This document shows positions 42,501 to 49,637 of a stretch of DNA of 64,000 nt, in pieces. How positions within the stretch are numbered: position 1 is the stretch's first letter; the number at the start of each line of letters is the position of its first letter. The DNA is taken from positions 365,665 through 429,664 of the forward strand of contig NZ_JAACKC010000001.1 of assembly GCF_009939195.1 (NCBI RefSeq). The letters run 5' to 3'. The notes below the pieces were generated by a model. That model searched no databases. It was not told the origin of the DNA and saw only the letters and a program-made list of their open reading frames with translations. The position numbers and the translations under genes were made by a program. This DNA is from Acinetobacter kanungonis. GTDB taxonomy: Bacteria; Pseudomonadota; Gammaproteobacteria; Pseudomonadales; Moraxellaceae.

Positions 42501-44269
42501 AATTTTTTATTACCATCCACCTCAATATTCTGATAATGCTTTTCTGCAAAGTTATATATTTCTCGATCAATCAACGCCATTTCATGATGGTTATGATCTA
42601 TCTGTTGTTTTAGAACTTCGATCGTTTTTCGAACTTCTGCAACATTCATCTGGGTAATTTTTTGCACAATCAAATCAATTGAAGATTCAAGCTGATTTTT
42701 ACTTTCTTTGCTTGTACCAATGCGACTGACTACTAAAGGCTTTAATTCATCAGGAATCTTTTCATGTACTGTTTTAAGGACATGTGACTGCTGTGCAGTG
42801 ACCAGTACTTTTTTACCATTCGCCAAATAGTGACAAATAATATTTGCGATACTATGTGTTTTACCCGTACCTGGGGGACCTTGCACCACTACACCGCTGC
42901 TGGTTAGCAGATTCTGAACAATAGTAATTTGTTCTTTGTTATAAGGCAGCGGGAAATAAAGCTCTTCAACTTTTGATCCGAATCCTTCGGTACCAGAACG
43001 GCCCCTAAAACTGTAAGTCTCTTTTTGATTAATATCGTTTTTTAATTCTGTCACTAACGATAAAGGTTGTTCAGGTATAGCAACAGATGGATCATTAAGT
43101 TTAGTTTTCAATAACTCAATGTCATCACTTAAAATAGAATTTCTTTTAGGACGACTAAATAATACTGATGTTAATGTCACCACTAGATTTTTAGATGGTA
43201 TCGCCCTATTTTCTGCTTCAACAATTACTCCTCTTGAAAAAATATTCGCAACGAAAGCTTCAACTAGATCAGAGTAAGTTTCCCCTTCAAATAGTTGTAA
43301 TGAGCGACCATTATTTAAGTTTTCTTTTAAAGCTAATTTTACTTGTCCTGAAGTAGGCAGATCATCCTCTAATAAGATGGCATCCATTTCTATATTGGCA
43401 CGTGTATCTTTGGCACCTACACGTATTAATCCATTTTTTTCTATCTCCATTTCTAATGGAATAGTAATGAGAGGATATGAATAAGATTTTTGAGTCGTTG
43501 GAAGTACCCAGTCAACTAAGCCTAAGCCTGCAACGATCTCTTCACCATCGCCTGTTCCACCTAAATTAATCGCTGTATTCCATGAGAATAATTTGTCATA
43601 AACAACAATAGATTTTTTAATCTCATCGTTATTTTGTTTCCAATCTTCCCAACTATTTTGATAGCTTTCGAATTCTTTGAACAGCTTCTGAAGTATGTCA
43701 ATTTTAGTAATCAAATCACATGCCACGCTACTGTAGGGCAAGCGGAATTGATGAACTTTTTTGAAAGATACAATCTTATTTAAACTAGAAAAATTAACAG
43801 TAGGTTCTTTTTCGGCATCAACATGGATATAGGAAGAGAGTATTTCGGATGGTTTCGGCATCGATTTAAGCTGTAAGCGTTCAATTTGGAACCACCAATC
43901 GCCATCATTCAGAATCTTTAAGCCATGAAGTTTTTCTAGATCATGAGAATAAAATCTATTACCACTAATTTCATATTGAATTTTTTGAGTATCCTCAGCT
44001 TGGTGAGATACATAATCCAATAATTGAATCAGTTTATTCTTAGCAATGTTGTTCAATTCAAGTTCACAGTTCATCTTCGGTCTTTCTGAGTTTTTATCTA
44101 ACGGCATTATAGCCAAAGACCAACGATAGGCTTCATCTTTTGAAAAAATATCTTGATTTTGATATAAGAAAGCATTCACCTCTTTCTTTTCAATACCAAT
44201 AATTTTAGAAATTTCTCTGCCGGTTAGTTTAGGTTGGTTACTCAGAATATTCGTTATTAAATCCTTCAC
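39539..44269 (-). CDS. Large SF1 helicase-nuclease (AAA_11/AAA_12 type with C-terminal restriction-like domain)
   Basis: This 1,576-residue protein begins with a winged-helix-like segment (LTGREISKIIGIEKKEVNAFL). Walker A VVVQGPPGTGKTHSIANI is at about 460-477, followed by VLVTAQQSHVL. A long coiled helical insertion spans about 560-1090. The second helicase half has LVIVDEASQSSIDVLPV (about 1148), LLVVGDNKQVSP and FNVAASRARERMYLVHS. The last 110 residues hold LVVESDGDQRLAIECDGDSYHG then RQRALERAGWTFWRCFASSW, a Vsr/MTES_1575-type nuclease fold with E/D-x-D-G catalytic pattern. SF1 helicase plus Vsr-like nuclease proteins are known in defence islands. It appears to be a one-gene unit. Confidence 0.85.
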   Translation of the reverse strand: MKDLITNILSNQPKLTGREISKIIGIEKKEVNAFLYQNQDIFSKDEAYRWSLAIMPLDKNSERPKMNCELELNNIAKNKLIQLLDYVSHQAEDTQKIQYEISGNRFYSHDLEKLHGLKILNDGDWWFQIERLQLKSMPKPSEILSSYIHVDAEKEPTVNFSSLNKIVSFKKVHQFRLPYSSVACDLITKIDILQKLFKEFESYQNSWEDWKQNNDEIKKSIVVYDKLFSWNTAINLGGTGDGEEIVAGLGLVDWVLPTTQKSYSYPLITIPLEMEIEKNGLIRVGAKDTRANIEMDAILLEDDLPTSGQVKLALKENLNNGRSLQLFEGETYSDLVEAFVANIFSRGVIVEAENRAIPSKNLVVTLTSVLFSRPKRNSILSDDIELLKTKLNDPSVAIPEQPLSLVTELKNDINQKETYSFRGRSGTEGFGSKVEELYFPLPYNKEQITIVQNLLTSSGVVVQGPPGTGKTHSIANIICHYLANGKKVLVTAQQSHVLKTVHEKIPDELKPLVVSRIGTSKESKNQLESSIDLIVQKITQMNVAEVRKTIEVLKQQIDHNHHEMALIDREIYNFAEKHYQNIEVDGNKKLPMDIVKTVLESRASYSWFADQLTLEEKDQFPFSQIELIQLRDSRKKIGTDLPYINYGPLPVPERLLDSTSLKKLSEFLKEKDEIEEFLKQNDQHRFKEITSEVEINELRDWLKIYLEDLNLVLDHSEPWLLSYFKKINSEDKAVELDIYTNLIQEVQPLLEYRKSLLTDPIELNFEIYPNSKEYQAVQRAVDTGKPFNWYHFGTAELQELFKSIKVSGKYPDTADEWKRVKEYIDRRQTLNIFMSKWNSIAAQLDIPLIELNNRGIDQILKEFTQLISRTQKCLDFKNKYLDVFGANYLKVFSRAKSFDFYGLPKNIDDLIQLLGQKLKIFNLEVYQQHLSDQILYLSEFDNKISNRLQKIVSQIDSDSLYENELREYADLLKQLAHLKDLTEDFERVKSASTKLSQTNALILSKEILEIPYAEEMEDPILRNTLLEAWEWKRLEIFVMTISNTSRIENLYERRRIHEKNLSQNYAQLAANKTWLALKENASDKILVALQRYKIAVQHYGKGTGKNAPRYRKDAQVALKEATAAIPCWVMSHLQVSESMPAELGLFDLVIVDEASQSSIDVLPVLMRAKKLLVVGDNKQVSPSNVGLASAQIDVLRNRYLHGQPHAAYLTPDMSLYDMASSIYESSVMLLEHFRCHPAIISYSNKNFYGNRIKPMRLSKKSEQLSPALVAIYTPQGYRESKNSKHINRIEAKAIIDEMKLLLKDERYANRSIGVISLLGPAQAEFIQSEALNEFGAGALTQVQFACGDASAFQGAERDIIFLSMVADPENCHALSRTDHEQRFNVAASRARERMYLVHSVSRDHISPKDLRLNLLNHFYDVQEDKKASFDAKLELCESEFEKSVFVVLHEMGYTVTPQVKVGSYRIDLVVESDGDQRLAIECDGDSYHGPEQWHDDMIRQRALERAGWTFWRCFASSWSIERENMIISLKEKLGAMGIKPTHGASSFMQDVEQKVWLDSEAESFSESDTNDDLLVV

Positions 44270-44508
44270 GTTATAAATTTTTCCAAATTATTTAAAAATA
44301 GATAAATTTTATCTTTGTTAGCATCTTAAAGGTATATTTCCAAATGCTTAGAAAGTGTTATTTTTTAGGTATATAAATTCAATGGTTTATTTATATTTAA
44401 ACAGCTATTATTTAAGTGAGATAGCGTCAATTGAGCCAATATGACAATCTGAACCATACCGGGTTTTTCGGAGATAGTTTGTTTAAGTTAGGCAGCCTAA
44501 TCTAAAGG
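44270..44508. other. Non-coding stretch with IS3-type terminus
   Basis: It is AT-rich without a gene. At 44450-44476 TGAACCATACCGGGTTTTTCGG resembles a terminal repeat of IS3-family elements and probably marks one end of the decayed copy to the right. Confidence 0.55.
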
Positions 44509-44866
44509 TTACATTCTTTCATAATACATTGCTTCAAATTGAAATGGCGAAATATATCCAATCGCACTTTGTAATCGTTTTTTGTTAAATCAATCCTACC
44601 AATTCAACATCAGCTAAACCAATGTAATCAGATTTTAAATATTCAATCACCCCAAATTTATCTAAGCCATTCACTGTCTCAGCCAATGCATTGTCGTATG
44701 AGTCACCCATTGTACCTACTGATGTCTGGTATTGGCTGCTTCTAATCGATCAGTATAACGAATAGCCGAGTAATGTAAGCGTCTGTCGCTATGATGAATC
44801 ACCTTTTCAGGCCTATCACTGCTATGAAGTGCTTGCTCAAGTACATCCAAAACCATATCCGTAGGA
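44509..44866 (-). pseudogene. Decayed IS3-family transposase (OrfB C-terminal part)
   Basis: Read on the minus strand in changing frames, the segment gives VIHHSDRRLHYSAIRYTDRLE, then GDSYDNALAETVNG, then a C-terminal RLQSAIGYISPFQFEAMYYE followed by a stop at 44509-44511. These are the DDE-core landmarks of IS3-family OrfB. Several indels and an internal stop make it non-functional. It differs from the IS3 copy at 30,186. Confidence 0.8.
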
Positions 44867-44873
44867 CTTATTC

Positions 44874-44940
44874 ATTTGGAAATTATATTGCTGAATAAGC
44901 CGTCATGAATTGGTTTGTGTAACAAAGCCTTAAAAAAGTG
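44874..44940. repeat. IS-end-like sequence, copy B
   Basis: It is similar to 31495-31560 in the same orientation: CTTATTCATT, AATTATATTG, GAATAAGCC and a closing GGTTTGTGTAACAAAGCC. Read in reverse it begins GGCTTTGTTACACAAACC, like an IS terminal repeat. Confidence 0.6.
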
Positions 44941-44960
44941 ATAATAGATTTGACTGACTT

Positions 44961-47330
44961 TTACGCTACTCCCTCTATAGCATTTTTTACTTTAACCCAA
45001 TTTACTATCTCATTTTGAACGTTATTGAAAAGGCTGAAGGGATCAATATCCTGATTCAATTCCAATAATTGTTCATTACCATGCGGATCCAGGCCATAAA
45101 ACTCAGCTAAAAATTGACCTTGGTAAAATTTAATTTTTAATGTTCCATTGTTCCAATTTTTGAGTAAAACAGCTGGTTTATCGATACTATTTGCAACGTA
45201 TTCATAATCGAGAGCCGCATTCGCATCATTTATTTTATTATTTATACCTTGTTGCTTTAGCTCTAAATATAGGGCATAAGTTCTTAGCTCGGCATGTGCA
45301 CCATTCATCTGTCTAGAACTCAGTAAATAAATCTCATCATGGCTGATAAAACGGATTTGATATTTTTGACAGTAGCCAATCGCTTCAGGATGCTTGATAA
45401 AATATATTCGCCAGTCATCAACTTGAAATCCGTAGGTTTCAATAATGTCATCTAAACTATCCACATTAAAATCTACGGGAAGCTCATCCAGTAATCGCTG
45501 GAGTATTTGTCGTTTATTAGCACTATCAAAGACTTTACGCCAATTTTCGTTTCTATGTCGTACTGTTCTATATACTTCTCGACAGAAAGTTCTGTTCGCT
45601 CCATCTTTGGCCAGATAATTATCAAAACTCAATAAACTTCGTTGCAAACGGTATTGGTCATCATCTAAAAACTCTTTGGAAAAGAGTTTAAATGCTTTAT
45701 CGGCATAGTTTTTAAATGTTTCTGGACAGACTTTTTGACTATTTTCATGTCTACTAAACTTAATTAAGAAATCAATTTGTCCATAAAAATAGTCATGTTG
45801 CTCGTAAGGCTTAAATAAGGACTTCCATTTTTCATCTTCCAAAATTAATTTTGATTTTTCAATTTCATGTACAAGATGATGGTCATCAAAAGCTATTTCA
45901 AATCTTTTAAATTCTTGCGAATCTTTTTGTAAAGCCGCAAGTTTTTCCAACACTGTCCCTTTACCAATAGAGGCCGCTAAACTATTTAAACCCTGAAGTA
46001 CTTTAATCAAATTACTTTCAGCATTGTAGTAACCCTTCGCATTATTTACGAGTCTTGCGCTGATGTTAAACCAGTCACTAAATTGTTCGAATCGATCAAT
46101 ATGCTGAACGTAAAAGTATAAAATAGCAAAGTGGGCCTGATCTAAATATGAACTTGTTCCAGACTTGAACACTTGCCCGAGTATAGTTTCAATCTCTAAT
46201 CCTTCGTTATGCTGAATTAGCAAATCAAATAATCGTGAAATATTCTTTAGGATTTCTTTTAGACTTCCATCAGAACTTTTTAAGATTCTTTTATATTCTT
46301 CACTTGATACGAATAAGTTCTTTCTTAACCGGCTTAACAATGATTTTTCATCAACTTCAGGTGTAGGATCTGATGATTGTTCAGACTGCTGTTTATTCTT
46401 ATGGTCAATGTCTTCATTTCTGTAAAAATGACATAGCAATACTGATTTAAAAATTTGCATAAACATGAAATCAAAATCAAATACTTCATTCTTTTCCCTT
46501 GAATCCTCAAATTTACATTTCAAATTCCATAAAAAATCAGTCCACTCCCGATCCAATTTAGAAAAAAAATCTTTTCTGACCTGAGCATCAATTTTATCTT
46601 CAGTATAACCTTGTAGCCAAGCTTTAAAGTTTTCAAACTCTGTTAATTGCACCCCACGCGCATTCATTTTGATATAGAGTTCATCTGTTAATGCAAAGTC
46701 ATCCATACGTAAAAAGTAAAATGTCAGTACTTGATGGGTGACCAAGTTGTCCCACATTTGTGCCGCATTATAAAGTTGTAAATTCTGCTCTTTAGCATGG
46801 AATTGCAAGTCTATTTCGTCCAGCATTTCCAATATAGATTGTACAGTCGGGTCTTTTTTCCAAATCGAAAAATACCACTCTTCATTCTCAATCTGTTCCG
46901 ACAGCTTCTTCGCGTGGTCATGATTCCAAATACACTTTAAATTGGGTGCTTGCTCAATCAAACTTTTTATAAAGTCTCTTGAACTTGTACGAGTCTCATA
47001 GCTAAATCTCAGTAGTTTTTCTTGTATTGTTTTATCTAGAATAGCATCAGATTTCCAGCCTAAATACCAATGCAGCAAAAACAAGGTTGTTAATCGCTGC
47101 TGACCGTCCAGAAGTTTTAACTGCTCATCAACAACAGAACCGTAAACGAAGTCCAAATCAAATTTATGACTATTTTGATTTATCTTTTCAAATAAATGCT
47201 GGATAAAAGTTTTTCTGATTTGCTCAATCTTAAGATCATCCTTGCGGCCTTGCGCATAATCTCGCTGAATGATCGGTACGATAATTTTAAATTCTTCTAC
47301 TAGACGCCAGAATGTATATTGACTGCTCAT
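44961..47330 (-). CDS. DUF262 protein without recognisable HNH domain
   Basis: This protein of about 789 residues has an N-terminal DUF262 (ParB/Srx-like) domain: VPIIQRDYAQGR (about 18-29) and LLDGQQRLTTLFLLHWYLG (about 76-94). In GmrSD and related type IV systems this domain binds NTP and drives a nuclease. The rest is helical with no H-x-H or HNH motif recognised; RQMNGAHAELRTYALYLE near 700 may be a C-terminal substrate-recognition part. Its ATG at 47330 lies inside the end of the upstream DUF262-DUF1524 gene (overlap of four bases), so the two should act together. The frame start at 47378 was rejected because it overlaps that gene by more. Confidence 0.8.
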   Translation of the reverse strand: MSSQYTFWRLVEEFKIIVPIIQRDYAQGRKDDLKIEQIRKTFIQHLFEKINQNSHKFDLDFVYGSVVDEQLKLLDGQQRLTTLFLLHWYLGWKSDAILDKTIQEKLLRFSYETRTSSRDFIKSLIEQAPNLKCIWNHDHAKKLSEQIENEEWYFSIWKKDPTVQSILEMLDEIDLQFHAKEQNLQLYNAAQMWDNLVTHQVLTFYFLRMDDFALTDELYIKMNARGVQLTEFENFKAWLQGYTEDKIDAQVRKDFFSKLDREWTDFLWNLKCKFEDSREKNEVFDFDFMFMQIFKSVLLCHFYRNEDIDHKNKQQSEQSSDPTPEVDEKSLLSRLRKNLFVSSEEYKRILKSSDGSLKEILKNISRLFDLLIQHNEGLEIETILGQVFKSGTSSYLDQAHFAILYFYVQHIDRFEQFSDWFNISARLVNNAKGYYNAESNLIKVLQGLNSLAASIGKGTVLEKLAALQKDSQEFKRFEIAFDDHHLVHEIEKSKLILEDEKWKSLFKPYEQHDYFYGQIDFLIKFSRHENSQKVCPETFKNYADKAFKLFSKEFLDDDQYRLQRSLLSFDNYLAKDGANRTFCREVYRTVRHRNENWRKVFDSANKRQILQRLLDELPVDFNVDSLDDIIETYGFQVDDWRIYFIKHPEAIGYCQKYQIRFISHDEIYLLSSRQMNGAHAELRTYALYLELKQQGINNKINDANAALDYEYVANSIDKPAVLLKNWNNGTLKIKFYQGQFLAEFYGLDPHGNEQLLELNQDIDPFSLFNNVQNEIVNWVKVKNAIEGVA

Positions 47331-49246
47331 GCTTTGCCCCCAAAATCTAAACCATATCCTTTGAAACATTCCAACCATTGGGCTTTATAATTGCTGCGGT
47401 CGATCTCATCCCATTTGTACATTTGGCTGACATCATCACTAAAATATTTTGAAAAGACCTGTTGCGTAGCTAAAGGAATAAATTTTCCCTGATGTTCTTT
47501 CTCGAACTTGCCTTTATTTTCGAAATCCACAATACGTTGCCGTTTAGTCAGGAAGATCTGATTTCCGATGGATCGGTTCACCGATGCTGGCAATAGGCAT
47601 AAATTGTCGAGTGTTTGGATTGCTTCTTTAACGTCACCAACAATTTTGGACAGCTCGTCAAGATATTCTTTTCTAAGTGATTCTGTATCGGCTGGCTCTA
47701 CAGCTAAAGCTTGCTGATAAGCAGTCAGTTTGGTATCCAACAATCCTTTATAAGACTCCGGTACAGCATCGAGAATGGCTTTTTGCTCATTCAACCAGAT
47801 TTCTCTTTGTGCATCACTTGGTAGATCCAAGCTTTGTTGTGCATGAATATGCTCAATATCCCATTGACAATTGTTATAGGCGTTAAAAGAAAATCTGGTT
47901 TTATGTTTCTCATTAATATAAATATTAAATAGCATCAGCAAACCAATAATTCTTGGTCTTTGACTAGATGAAAGATAATCCACTTTGGTAAAATCTAACC
48001 GTGTACTATCTTTATTCCCCTTAAATAATCGTTCAAGATAATCTCTCTGAATATGTGATTTTAAGATTTGAACAAATTGATCTCGTTTCGCTTTTTTGGA
48101 CTCCTGCCAGAGTACGTTAATGGTTTTAATTTTCTGCCCAATGATAAAGCCAATCAAATGATATAGTTGATCCTCTTTAAACCACTCCGCTAAACGATGA
48201 AAACCCTGCAGTACTTCTGTCCACTGCTCTTCTATTTGGCAACTCGATGCATTTTTGAGTTGATTCGCAAAATAGAGAAATGTCTTATGATTTAATTGCT
48301 GTTTGTCTTTACTTTCTTCCGCCAGCAAATCAAAAATTAGCTCAATACGGGTATGTTTATTGGTTCCTTTATGCGGGCTTAAAAATGCCCAAAATTCATC
48401 ATCCTGCAGTGTCTGTTCAATTAAGTCCCATTGGCTAGCCATTTCAAATTGTTTTTGTTTGCCAATCCCGTAATGATGATAAGCTTTTATTACTCTCTGT
48501 AGAAAAAGCGCTTTTATTAGTTCTGCATCTGTAAGGGCAATTTTTCCCTGATTGAGTCGAGTAAAGATTTCAATTGAATGCTGTTGGCTGTCCTTGTTGT
48601 GGTTACTGCGTGCCATGTACCAAATGACTTTTGTTTTGTGGAGCAGCTTATCACGCCATATATCCTTTTTTTCTTGTGATTTAGTTGCGAACCAATCATG
48701 AACAGTTTTATAAGCTTGATAGAAATAGTAGTTGTCAATATGACTAAACTTAGGTCCTTGTTCAGTATAGTTGAGTTGAACCAAGTCATTTAAGAATTGA
48801 GAACTCTCTTGTCGAGTTTCATAATGTAAAGTGAAATAGGGTTTATTTAATAAATAACTAAGAATAATGAAAATAGTGGTCATGCGTTGCTGACCATCAA
48901 TTAATTCCCAAAAAGCAGTTTCTTTGCCTTCATGCTGTATAGATTTGCGCTTAACCACCACAGGCTGTAAGCAATAGAACTCATTCTCGTTTTTTGGCTC
49001 AAATTCCTCAATGTCATTCAGTAGGGCTTCGACTTGTTGCGTTTTCCACTTATAACCACGCTGATAACTATCGACAAAAAAATTACCTCCCTCCAGTTTT
49101 GCAATAGCTCTAAGTTCCAGTCTATTTTCTCTTGTCTTTAGATTCTCGATAATACCGTTTAGTGAAGTTTCAGCAAACTCGGTTAAATCCGGATTGTCAT
49201 TGAGTAAATTTTTAATTTGAATAAGTAACTGTTCTGTATTCATCAT
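47327..49246 (-). CDS. DUF262-DUF1524 (GmrSD-like) restriction protein
   Basis: This 639-residue protein has an N-terminal DUF262 domain with VDSYQRGYKWKTQQVEALL (about 58-76) and LIDGQQRMTTIFIILSYLL (about 113-131). The C-terminal DUF1524 HNH-type nuclease includes WDIEHIHAQQSLD (about 458-470) and LDNLCLLPASVNRSIGNQIF (about 545-565). This is the layout of type IV modification-dependent enzymes such as GmrSD/BrxU/SspE. Here it is paired with a second, separate DUF262 protein. First gene of a two-gene leftward unit, divergent from the PglZ cassette. Confidence 0.85.
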   Translation of the reverse strand: MMNTEQLLIQIKNLLNDNPDLTEFAETSLNGIIENLKTRENRLELRAIAKLEGGNFFVDSYQRGYKWKTQQVEALLNDIEEFEPKNENEFYCLQPVVVKRKSIQHEGKETAFWELIDGQQRMTTIFIILSYLLNKPYFTLHYETRQESSQFLNDLVQLNYTEQGPKFSHIDNYYFYQAYKTVHDWFATKSQEKKDIWRDKLLHKTKVIWYMARSNHNKDSQQHSIEIFTRLNQGKIALTDAELIKALFLQRVIKAYHHYGIGKQKQFEMASQWDLIEQTLQDDEFWAFLSPHKGTNKHTRIELIFDLLAEESKDKQQLNHKTFLYFANQLKNASSCQIEEQWTEVLQGFHRLAEWFKEDQLYHLIGFIIGQKIKTINVLWQESKKAKRDQFVQILKSHIQRDYLERLFKGNKDSTRLDFTKVDYLSSSQRPRIIGLLMLFNIYINEKHKTRFSFNAYNNCQWDIEHIHAQQSLDLPSDAQREIWLNEQKAILDAVPESYKGLLDTKLTAYQQALAVEPADTESLRKEYLDELSKIVGDVKEAIQTLDNLCLLPASVNRSIGNQIFLTKRQRIVDFENKGKFEKEHQGKFIPLATQQVFSKYFSDDVSQMYKWDEIDRSNYKAQWLECFKGYGLDFGGKA

Positions 49247-49637
49247 TTGCCCTCCTCGTAGATATTCTATAAAGATTAATTTTTCATAACCTATTGATAG
49301 GACTTATCGTAACCACACGTGCCAAGTATATAAAAAAGTATTAAATGCTCTACAGTCGATTTGATTGAAATTCTATTTTCTATAAACCTTAAGTTGAATA
49401 TTTACATGGAAAACTATACTCGAAGCATTTGAGGCAGCTTCAAGATGAAGTTATCTCATGTCTAGGGTACTGAGAGCAGTCCAAATATCAAGCTTTCGTT
49501 AGATTTTATATAATTTCGTTTAGTAATTTCAGTAATATGGATTGAGTAAAATTAAAAAATTATTCAGACTACTACAAACACTAAACACTTAATCTCATGG
49601 CCACTCTATAGTCTAAGAGATGAAATAGGAAAGCAAA
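49247..49637. promoter_or_regulatory. Divergent promoter region between DUF262 pair and PglZ cassette
   Basis: These 391 bases carry no gene and must hold promoters for both directions. It is AT-rich. No clear operator dyad or regulator gene was recognised nearby. Confidence 0.5.

Noticed and set aside
47331..47378. Longer N-terminus for the second DUF262 protein
   Set aside because: It would overlap the upstream gene by about 50 bases; the ATG at 47330 follows a G-rich ribosome binding site and gives the usual four-base overlap.
49247..49637. Possible small regulator gene between divergent defence units
   Set aside because: No frame with a plausible start, length or HTH pattern was found on either strand.
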